64,000 nucleotides of DNA from Lentihominibacter butyricus (GTDB lineage Bacteria; Bacillota; Clostridia; Peptostreptococcales; Anaerovoracaceae). The notes under the pieces were generated by a model. The model worked only from the letters and a program-made list of their open reading frames with translations. It was not told the DNA's origin and searched no databases. Shown in pieces: positions 53,674 to 61,976 of the stretch. The translations under genes were made by a program, and so were the position numbers. How positions within the stretch are numbered: position 1 is the stretch's first letter; each line of letters starts with the position of its first letter. Where the stretch lies: NCBI RefSeq assembly GCF_025567305.1, contig NZ_JAOQJP010000013.1, positions 1-64,000 of the forward strand. Direction: 5' to 3'.

Positions 53674-56600
53674 ATGGCAGAATCCGAATACAGCATAGCG
53701 ATAATAGGAATGGCGGGCAGGTTCCCGGAGGCGGGGAATGTCAGCGAATTCTGGGAAAACCTCAAAGCCGGAAAGAACTGCATAACCAGAAAGCCGGAAG
53801 CTGATACCGGGACTTTCGTAGGTGCATTCGGAGTGCTGAGGGATATATACGATTTCGACGCCGGATTTTTCAGGATACCGGCGGCGGAAGCGAGAGATTC
53901 CGATCCTGAACAGAGGATCATGATGGAGCTTACATACAACGCACTGGAAAACGCGGGCTACGACAGTCTCGCGTTCAGGGGGAGAACGGGGCTGTACGTC
54001 AGCTTTGACAACGGTGCGTATGTGTGGAACAACATAATACACAGCGGAGAAGACTGGTTCGATGCATACCAGCTGAACAAGGTGCATATCGCCACCAGAG
54101 CCGAGAAGATCGCATACAAGTTCGACTTCAGAGGCCCTGCGGTGATGAGTGAGTACGCGTGCGCGTCCTCGCTCAATGCTATCCACCAGGCATGCCAGTC
54201 GCTGCTCAATTTCGAGTGCGACATGGCGGTCTCCGGAGGTGTGACGGCTGAGCTGAGACAGGAAGGCTATCCTTCGTACCTGACGACAGAGTCGGGAACA
54301 GGAGTGATACGACCGTTCGATAAAAAAGCCGACGGCCTGGTGCCGGGATCGGCGGCAGGGGTAGTGGTACTGAAGAGATATGAGGATGCGGTGGCGGATC
54401 ACGACCACATAGTGGCAGTCATAAAGGGCACGTTCGTGAACAATGACGGCAGCCGCAAGGCGGGCTTTGCAGCACCGAGCGTTTTCGGACAGGAGGAGTG
54501 CATGAGGAGCGTACTCGCTGTTTCCGAGGTCGGCGAAGACGAAGTCGGATACTACGAGGCGCACGGCACAGCCACGGAGCTGGGCGATGCGATCGAGGCG
54601 AGGATGCTGAAGAATGTCTACGGCTCGAGACCGCTGAAGATAGGTTCGGTGAAGTCCAATATAGGACATACGAACATGGCGGCAGGCGTGGCGAACGTGA
54701 TCAAGACCGCGCTTATGCTCGAGAACAGGACTTTCGTCCCGACCATAAACCACAGTGAACCGGCAGACGAGCTGAAGACACCGGGCTGCGCGATAACCGT
54801 CTGCACGAAGACGGAGGAATGGAAAAGCGACAGCCAGAGGATCGCAGTCTGCGGTGCGGTAGGCATGGGCGGCGCGAACGCGATGGCAGTCCTTGGGGAA
54901 TGCGTGGAAGACATACAGCGCGGCGAGGAAGAGGCAAAGCCGTACCTGTTCATATACAGCGGAGCTTCGAAGGAAGCTGCGAAAAAGATATCGGAAGATG
55001 TCGCAGCATATGTGACCGAAAACGACGTGCGATTCGATGACGCGGCATACACGCTCCAGTGCGGCAGGCGCGTGCTGCAGCACAGAGCATTCGCGATAGC
55101 GGACAGGAGCAGGAAGAGAGTCGTCACATCGAGGCGACCGCACGACACTGCGGAATTTGCAGGAAAGAGGACCGTGTTCGTGTTCTCCGGAGCGGGCAGC
55201 TTCGATATCGAGGCGGCGAGAAAGCTTTACAGGAGCAGCAGCGTTTTCAGAACGGAGATGGACAGCGTGATGGACGCGTGCGAGAGAGCCGGAGCGGACA
55301 GGATCCGCGAAGCTTTCCTGGAACGTGCGGCAGACGAGATGGACAACGTATACGGACTGCAGCTGATACTCGCGATAGAGTGCGCCCAGGCGAACACGCT
55401 GGCGAGATTCGGCATAAAGCCGAACGCGGTGACAGGTCACAGCAATGGCGAATACGCGGCGGCAGTGATCTCGGGGATCCTGACGGTGGAAGATGCTTCG
55501 AGGATGCTCAGGATCAGATCGGAGCTCGTCGAGACACTGCCGGAGGGCGCGATGATCAATATCGCGGAAAGCCCGGGAAAGGTGAGCGGCATGCTGACAG
55601 ACGGCGTGGTGATCGGCGCGTACAACGGGCCGGCGCGATGCATGGTGTCGGGGCTGCGTGAAAAGATAGACGAATTCGAGAAAGTCATCATCGATGCAGA
55701 CCTCAAATACAGCCGCATAGCTGCGGACAGGGCAGGCCACTGCTATCTGATGGACGAGATCGCGGACGATTTCTGCGAGGCGATATCGGATATCAGCTTC
55801 GGCGATTTTGCGATCGATCAGTATTCCGGATACGCGGACATACCGTGCAGCAGCGATGAGATGAAAACCGCAGAGTACTGGAAAGCGCACCTTTCCATGC
55901 CTGTCAGATACGACGCCGCAGTGCAGAGGATCGCAGAGGACAAAGACTCGATCTTTATCGAGATAGGACTCGGAGACATGCTGACGTCGATCACGAGGAA
56001 GACGAAAAACGGCGGAAAGTGGAACACAGCGTTCGCATTTTCAGATTCGCCGGCTTCGGACGATCTCTACAGCGGCATGCTTTCGCTGCTCGGCAACATG
56101 TGGATCGCAGGAAAGCAGATAAACTGGGAGCTGCTCTACGACGAGAAGCCTTACAGAGTCAAGCTCACGGAGTACCCGTTCGAGCGCAGCCGCTATGTGA
56201 AGGAGTTTTCGGAAAAGGCGCAGCGCGCGGCAGACACAGGTACGCTCGCGGTAGCAGGCGGTCTTGACGAGAAGAATATAGAGAAGAGCAGATATATCGT
56301 GGAAAACCACGCGGGAGATGTGGTTTTCCTCGAGCATGTGTCGGAGAAATACGACGGCAGCTTCAGCACGGCGGGGATCTATGAGGATCTCGAGCGTACG
56401 AAGGAAGAGTACAGGGAGAAGTATTTCAGCGGCAGAGGCGTGACTCTGCTCAAGGATATCCCGGGATACGACGAGATGGCCGACAGGCTCACGGCGGCCT
56501 GCATAATGGATTACTTCAGAAGCCTTGACGGCTTCGATGCAGGCGGAGTCTACACATTCGGGAAGCTGCTGGATATGGGCGGCGTGATCGAAAAGTACGT

Positions 56601-58074
56601 TCCGTTCGTGGATTTCTTCGTGAAGTTCATGCGTGAGAACGGATATGCGGCGGATGACCATGGGCTGCTGAGATTTATGGAAAAGGGCGCGGAGCTGCCT
56701 GACAAGCGCACGGTGCTTGCAGAGTGTGCGGAAAGGCTGCCGGACTGCTGCGCATACATGGAGCTGGCTGTGTACGCTTCGGATTTTTACGGCGAAGTGT
56801 TCAGAGGCGAGCGCGAGGGCAGCACGGTGATCTACCATGACGGCAGATTCGATTTCCTGGACAGCTTCGAAAAGAGGATGCCTGCGTACAGCTACACTGA
56901 CAGCTGTATAGATGCGCTGGCGGAGACTGTCGCGAGAGCGGCGAAGGCTGACAGGAAAGTCAGGATACTCGAGGTCGGAGCGGGCTCCGGCGAGATGACC
57001 GACCGCATACTGCCGATGCTCGAGGGCTGCGACTGCGAATACTGGTTCACAGATATAAAGAGATCTCTCGTGCTCGAAAGACAGGCGAACGAAAAACCTG
57101 AGCATGCGGACATGATGAGATACGGCGTGATCGATATAAGCGAGGATCCGGCTGCGCAGGGCTTCACAGAGAGATACTTCGACGTGATCCTGCTGTACGA
57201 CGTGATCCAGGCTACGACGGATATAAGGAAGACGATAGGCAATATAAAGTGGCTCCTGTCTGACGGTGGATATTTCTCGTTCGTCCAGACGTGTGGAGGC
57301 AGCGATATGCTGAACATGATATTCGGATATGCGCCGGGATGGTGGAACTATTACGGAGATCCTGAGAGAGACAGGATCACGCTGCCGGTGGAAGGCTGGC
57401 GGGCGATACTGTCCGACTGCGGCTACGATGATGTCATCAGCATCCCTGAAGATGGCAAGTCGAACGCGTACCTGTTCGTGATGAAGACGGCAGGCGGCGA
57501 TGATGCCGGAGTGGAGAACTCTCAGGGCGGAACGGCGAATGCGGCGGGTCTCAGCGATCCGAAGGCAGGAAGCGATGTGCTCAGGAGCAGAGAGAAAAAC
57601 AGGAACTACCTGGAGCTCGCAGCAAAGAAGAGCAATGTAAGGATAGAATTTTACGATGAAGATACAGACTTGTCGAAGTACGACCGTGTGACAGGCATCA
57701 GCACGGGCTGTGCCGGTGGTGCGGGAGGCACCGGAGCGGCAGGAAAGTCTGAAGGCGGCACTGACAGAGCGGCAGAGTACCGCAGCGACAACGACAGAGT
57801 GATCGCAGGCATCATAAAGGAGACGGTCGGGGAAGACCTCGGACTGGATGACGACCTGTATGATTTCGGCATGGATTCGCTGATGGCGATGATGATCGCA
57901 TCGAGGATAAGAAACAGCCTCGGACTGGACGTGCAGCTCAGCGACATGTATGGACTTTCCACGATAAGAGAGATATCGGACGCCCTCGAAAACTTCAAGT
58001 CGCTGAAGACCGAAGAGGAAGCGTCAGAAAAAGAGGAGATGCTCAGCCTTGAGGATCTCCTGGATGAAATATAG
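53674..58074 (+). CDS. Modular polyketide synthase, KS-AT-MT-ACP
   Basis: A 1466-residue type I module. KS (1-415; Cys163 in EYACASSLNA, HGTATELGD, SNIGHTNMAAG). AT (about 500-800; Ser590 in TGHSNGEYAAA, with RAGH at 686-689 where HAFH or YASH usually report malonyl or methylmalonyl choice). A methyltransferase (about 880-1240; ILEVGAGSGEMTD near 1099). ACP (about 1370-1440; FGMDSLMAM). There is no KR, DH or ER; a KR is in the next protein. Two low-complexity Gly/Ala/Asp-rich linkers flank the region before the ACP (57485-57575, 57700-57775). GGAGAGG precedes ATG 53674. The KS Cys context (ACASS) differs slightly from the usual ACSSS. Confidence 0.93.
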   Translation: MAESEYSIAIIGMAGRFPEAGNVSEFWENLKAGKNCITRKPEADTGTFVGAFGVLRDIYDFDAGFFRIPAAEARDSDPEQRIMMELTYNALENAGYDSLAFRGRTGLYVSFDNGAYVWNNIIHSGEDWFDAYQLNKVHIATRAEKIAYKFDFRGPAVMSEYACASSLNAIHQACQSLLNFECDMAVSGGVTAELRQEGYPSYLTTESGTGVIRPFDKKADGLVPGSAAGVVVLKRYEDAVADHDHIVAVIKGTFVNNDGSRKAGFAAPSVFGQEECMRSVLAVSEVGEDEVGYYEAHGTATELGDAIEARMLKNVYGSRPLKIGSVKSNIGHTNMAAGVANVIKTALMLENRTFVPTINHSEPADELKTPGCAITVCTKTEEWKSDSQRIAVCGAVGMGGANAMAVLGECVEDIQRGEEEAKPYLFIYSGASKEAAKKISEDVAAYVTENDVRFDDAAYTLQCGRRVLQHRAFAIADRSRKRVVTSRRPHDTAEFAGKRTVFVFSGAGSFDIEAARKLYRSSSVFRTEMDSVMDACERAGADRIREAFLERAADEMDNVYGLQLILAIECAQANTLARFGIKPNAVTGHSNGEYAAAVISGILTVEDASRMLRIRSELVETLPEGAMINIAESPGKVSGMLTDGVVIGAYNGPARCMVSGLREKIDEFEKVIIDADLKYSRIAADRAGHCYLMDEIADDFCEAISDISFGDFAIDQYSGYADIPCSSDEMKTAEYWKAHLSMPVRYDAAVQRIAEDKDSIFIEIGLGDMLTSITRKTKNGGKWNTAFAFSDSPASDDLYSGMLSLLGNMWIAGKQINWELLYDEKPYRVKLTEYPFERSRYVKEFSEKAQRAADTGTLAVAGGLDEKNIEKSRYIVENHAGDVVFLEHVSEKYDGSFSTAGIYEDLERTKEEYREKYFSGRGVTLLKDIPGYDEMADRLTAACIMDYFRSLDGFDAGGVYTFGKLLDMGGVIEKYVPFVDFFVKFMRENGYAADDHGLLRFMEKGAELPDKRTVLAECAERLPDCCAYMELAVYASDFYGEVFRGEREGSTVIYHDGRFDFLDSFEKRMPAYSYTDSCIDALAETVARAAKADRKVRILEVGAGSGEMTDRILPMLEGCDCEYWFTDIKRSLVLERQANEKPEHADMMRYGVIDISEDPAAQGFTERYFDVILLYDVIQATTDIRKTIGNIKWLLSDGGYFSFVQTCGGSDMLNMIFGYAPGWWNYYGDPERDRITLPVEGWRAILSDCGYDDVISIPEDGKSNAYLFVMKTAGGDDAGVENSQGGTANAAGLSDPKAGSDVLRSREKNRNYLELAAKKSNVRIEFYDEDTDLSKYDRVTGISTGCAGGAGGTGAAGKSEGGTDRAAEYRSDNDRVIAGIIKETVGEDLGLDDDLYDFGMDSLMAMMIASRIRNSLGLDVQLSDMYGLSTIREISDALENFKSLKTEEEASEKEEMLSLEDLLDEI

Positions 58075-58106
58075 CAGGACCTGATTATAAGGAACTTGGA
58101 AGAAAC

Positions 58107-61100
58107 ATGGAAAAGACAGTGATCAAAGATTCATTCATAAAAAACGGCGTCAGATATTTCGTTTCTGACCGCAGCATACCATTTGAAGAGATCCCGTCAG
58201 AGCTTAAGGATGGCGGCAGTCTCACACAGGTGAGAGTGCCGTCGCTGGCGGATACGGACAGAGCGGAAGGCTTCGTGTTTTCGTCTGATATCTGTGCAAA
58301 GCTGCAGCGTGAGCTCGCGCAGGCGGGAGTGACGGGTGCGGAGATCGGGGTCTCGTTCAGGAACACTTCGGGCGGATTTCTGAAAGCCGCGGGAGCGCGC
58401 GCTGCAGAGGACTGCGTTCTCGAATCGGACGAGGATGCAGTTGTGTACGGCGGGGATATCGACTGGTCGCAGCGCATCGCCGCGACGCTTTCGGAGCTGC
58501 TGATGATGCGCAAAAGCAGCACACAGAAGATCATCTACATAGATGAAGAACGCGAGCGTGAGTCGACATATGGCGAGATGTGTGAAAATGCGCTACGCAT
58601 CGCGGCAGGCATGGCGAAAGAAGGGATCGGAAAGCGCGATATCGTGATATTCCAGATCGATGACAGGAAGCTGTTCATCGAAAGCTTCTGGGCGTGCATG
58701 CTGAGAGGTGCGGTCGCTGTACCGGTCGACGTGCCGGACGGATATATGAGCGAGAGCGTCGGCAGTCAGAAGCTGATGCAGATCTGCAGAGCTTTCGGCA
58801 GATCCGTGATGCTGACCGGACCTGAGCATACAGGTGAAGTGGCGGACTTTATAGAGCAGAATTCACTGGAAAGCAGGGCGATCGATGCGCAGACTTTGTA
58901 TCAGAATGAAATGCTCCGGGAGATCCCGGAGCCTCTGCCTGCGGACGAGGCGTGCATATACCTGTTCACGTCGGGGAGCACCGGAGCGCCGAAAGGCGTG
59001 GGGCTGTCACAGGACAACGTCTTTGCGAGGACGCTCGGCGAGATACAGATGTACGGTCTGACGGAGAAGGTGTCGGATTTCAACTGGATGAACCTCACCC
59101 ACGCGGCGGGACTGATCTGGTCGCACATCAGAGACGTGTACCTCGATGCGTTCCAGGTGCAGGCGGACACCTCGGTTATACTGAGAGACCCGCTGAGACT
59201 GCCTGCCTATATGCACAGGTTTGTCAGCACTACCTCGTGGGCTCCGAATTTCGCATACCCGATGGTCGCAGAGGCGATGGATGACGGCACCGACTACGGC
59301 TGGGATCTGAGCCATGCGACGAATGTTTACGCAGGCGGAGAGATGAACGTCAGCAGATCTCTGAGACTTTTCCTTAAAAAGCTCAAAAAATACGGATTCC
59401 CTGAGCGCGGTCTCAAGCCGTCCTTCGGGATGACGGAAACTACATCGTCGATAACGTATCACAACAGCTTCAGTCTGGAGACGACGTCTGACGATGACAG
59501 ATATGTACCTGTCGGAGAGCCGATGCCGGGCACGATGATGCGTATCGCGGACAGCGACGGCAATGTCCTGAAAAAAGGGCAGACCGGACAGCTGCAGGTG
59601 CGAGGAGATCAGATCATCACCTCGTACTACGGCGATCCGCAGGTGAATGCGCGCTCCTTCACGGAAGACGGGTTCCTGATCACGGGAGATCTGGCGTACA
59701 TCGACGGAAACCGGGCCGTGATCACCGGACGCGAAAAAGAGCTGATAATAATAAACGGACTCAACTACAACATCCAGGACATAGAGGCCATAGCCGATGA
59801 CGCGGACGGCGTCAGAGCAGGCAATACGGCGGTGATATCCGTGATGGAAAACGGCAGAGAGAGCGTGATCCTGTTCTTCACGCCGCAGGACGAGGAACTG
59901 CTGCGCGAGAACATGAGGCTTTCGCTGAAAACGCTCATCAGGAAAATCAAGAGCGAGATCCAGATCAAGGGCGGGATAACGGCCGATCACATAATCCCGG
60001 TCAGCGATGAGGATTTCCCGAGATCCGACATCTGCAAGAAACAGAAGAGCGGTCTCAGAAAGGCATATGAGGAGGGGGCATTCACGTCTCTGCTCAATGC
60101 TCTCGAGGACAGGAACGTGAAATTCGCAGTGGAGCTGCAGCTGTCGCCAAAAGCTGTGACGATGCAGGAGGATGATCCGGCGGAGATCGACACAGCGCTT
60201 TACGATGTGACTGCGGAAAGCTTCGCGGATGCGTACAGCATGATCCTGGATGCGCTTAAAAAATATGCGGATACCGACCCGGACGGCCAGGTGAAGAAGG
60301 TGATCTTCCCGCTCCGACGCAGAAGAAGCGGAATCGATCTGATCGGCGATGCGTTCCCGGCGGTGCTGAAGAGTCTGGCGTTGGAAAACGGCGTGCTGCA
60401 GCTCAGAGCAGTATTCATGGACGACATGGACGATCGATCGAAAAGCCTGCTGGAGCAGGAGGCGCTGGCGGCAGACGCGTACGACGAGGTGTATTACGAA
60501 AACGGCATACGATATATAAGGACGTACAGGACGATAAATGCGGAATGCGACGACAGGTTTTCGGAGCTAGCGGGAAAGGGATCAGTGATCCTGATCGCAG
60601 GCGGCTTCGGCGGCATAGGCTGTCATCTGACAGAATATCTGCTCGAAAGATACAGGGAAGCAGGGATACTGGTGCTCGGCAGGAGGGCTTTGGACGGCCC
60701 GGGCAGAGCCGGTATCGGCGGGCAGCACAGTGACGGCACTCTGAACGGCACCGGTGCCAGTGAGATCGGCAGGACCGGATCACACGGGCTGCCGGAGACG
60801 ATCACGGCGGCGATGGCTGCCGGAAGGCTGTGCTACAGGCAGTGCGACATCACTGATATGCAAAGCACTGCAGCTGCTGTCTCGTCGGGAGAACAGGAAC
60901 TCAGCGGACGCGTGTCCGCGATCTTTGACCTGGCGGCGAGAGCCGTGCCGAAGGACGAGGAGCATACTGTGAAGTATGCGGCGCAGAACGGCGACACCGA
61001 GCTTTACATAGAAAGCTCCGAAGTCAAGCTGAGAGGCGCACAGAACCTCGAGCAGATAAGAGCCGAGCGAGACTGTGTGATGTACGTGTCGGGATCGGTC

Positions 61101-61976
61101 GCAGCTGATTTCGGCATGGTGAACATGGCTGCGTATGCGGCGTCGAACCTGCTCGTCAGGAACATGTGCATGCGGGATACGTCAGGAAAGCTGCGCTACA
61201 TAGGTTTCAGCGGCTGGAACGGTACAGGGATGAACCTGAAGAAGAGCAGAGACGAGATGAAGGATTTCATAAGCAGTTTCAACACTGACAGGAACGGGTT
61301 CCTACAGGGCTTCACGCCTGAGGAGGGGATCGACATCATCGACAGCGTGATAAACAGCGATACGGACATCTGCCTTGCGGGGATAGATCCGGGGGCACCG
61401 TCGTTCGCATACATGTCCGATGACGAGTTCGCGGAAGTTCCGGAGATCACTGTAAAGGATGCAGCGTCTGCGGAGAAGGCCAAGGCGTGCGTCGACAGAG
61501 TCGTGCCGCAGCTGAGCAGGGACACTGTCATCAGGATAGTGCCGGACGCGAAGGCGGCCGGAGCTGGAGACTATGAAGCAACGCTGAAGGCTCTCTGGGA
61601 AAATGCACTGGGAGTGCCGGACATCTCGGTCGATGACAATATCTTCGATCTGGGAGGCACGTCGCTCACGGTATTCAGGCTGGTGGCAGATATAAAGGAG
61701 CAGCTGTCTGCGGAGCTGAGGCCTGTGGACATCATGACGTATTCGACGGTCAGAGAGCTGGCAGACTTTATGCGAAAGAACAGCGAAGATAAGTCTGCAA
61801 CAGGCGGAGCCGCGTCAGCCGGCATCGGCACAGGCGCGGGAGCTCGCGGCGAAGGAGCCGCATCGAAGCAGGGAGCTTCAGCATGCACAGCAGGCATGCC
61901 GGGCGGAACGACCGGCAGTACAGCCGGCACCGCGGCAAAGAAACGAAAGATAAGAAAAGACAGAAGGAAGGTCTGA
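58107..61976 (+). CDS. Hybrid synthase protein: acyl-ligase (AL/FAAL-like) - KR - PCP
   Basis: A 1289-residue protein. Residues 1-125 are unassigned. An AMP-forming acyl ligase (about 130-690) has LFTSGSTGAPKGVGLSQ, FGMTETTSSITYH and TGREKELIIINGLNYNIQD, most like AL domains of hybrid PKS loading modules. A ketoreductase follows (about 825-1060; IAGGFGGIGCHL and the active Tyr in MAAYAASN). A carrier follows (about 1150-1220; FDLGGTSLTVF). A Gly/Ala-rich tail (61795-61950) ends the protein. A low-complexity insert interrupts the KR (60690-60790). A-KR-T order is also used by modules that load and reduce alpha-keto acids. Likely the loading protein of the line; substrate unknown. Confidence 0.88.
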   Translation: MEKTVIKDSFIKNGVRYFVSDRSIPFEEIPSELKDGGSLTQVRVPSLADTDRAEGFVFSSDICAKLQRELAQAGVTGAEIGVSFRNTSGGFLKAAGARAAEDCVLESDEDAVVYGGDIDWSQRIAATLSELLMMRKSSTQKIIYIDEERERESTYGEMCENALRIAAGMAKEGIGKRDIVIFQIDDRKLFIESFWACMLRGAVAVPVDVPDGYMSESVGSQKLMQICRAFGRSVMLTGPEHTGEVADFIEQNSLESRAIDAQTLYQNEMLREIPEPLPADEACIYLFTSGSTGAPKGVGLSQDNVFARTLGEIQMYGLTEKVSDFNWMNLTHAAGLIWSHIRDVYLDAFQVQADTSVILRDPLRLPAYMHRFVSTTSWAPNFAYPMVAEAMDDGTDYGWDLSHATNVYAGGEMNVSRSLRLFLKKLKKYGFPERGLKPSFGMTETTSSITYHNSFSLETTSDDDRYVPVGEPMPGTMMRIADSDGNVLKKGQTGQLQVRGDQIITSYYGDPQVNARSFTEDGFLITGDLAYIDGNRAVITGREKELIIINGLNYNIQDIEAIADDADGVRAGNTAVISVMENGRESVILFFTPQDEELLRENMRLSLKTLIRKIKSEIQIKGGITADHIIPVSDEDFPRSDICKKQKSGLRKAYEEGAFTSLLNALEDRNVKFAVELQLSPKAVTMQEDDPAEIDTALYDVTAESFADAYSMILDALKKYADTDPDGQVKKVIFPLRRRRSGIDLIGDAFPAVLKSLALENGVLQLRAVFMDDMDDRSKSLLEQEALAADAYDEVYYENGIRYIRTYRTINAECDDRFSELAGKGSVILIAGGFGGIGCHLTEYLLERYREAGILVLGRRALDGPGRAGIGGQHSDGTLNGTGASEIGRTGSHGLPETITAAMAAGRLCYRQCDITDMQSTAAAVSSGEQELSGRVSAIFDLAARAVPKDEEHTVKYAAQNGDTELYIESSEVKLRGAQNLEQIRAERDCVMYVSGSVAADFGMVNMAAYAASNLLVRNMCMRDTSGKLRYIGFSGWNGTGMNLKKSRDEMKDFISSFNTDRNGFLQGFTPEEGIDIIDSVINSDTDICLAGIDPGAPSFAYMSDDEFAEVPEITVKDAASAEKAKACVDRVVPQLSRDTVIRIVPDAKAAGAGDYEATLKALWENALGVPDISVDDNIFDLGGTSLTVFRLVADIKEQLSAELRPVDIMTYSTVRELADFMRKNSEDKSATGGAASAGIGTGAGARGEGAASKQGASACTAGMPGGTTGSTAGTAAKKRKIRKDRRKV

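Noticed and set aside
53383..55890. An 835-codon open frame on the minus strand opposite the PKS gene
   Set aside because: It is antisense to strongly supported KS/AT coding sequence, rich in Arg/His/Cys with no domain, and has no ribosome site. High-GC codon use leaves antisense frames open.
56041..57105. A 354-codon minus-strand frame, and similar ones at 59007-59990 and 3600-4271
   Set aside because: Antisense shadows of the PKS, AL-KR and ABC genes with unlikely composition.
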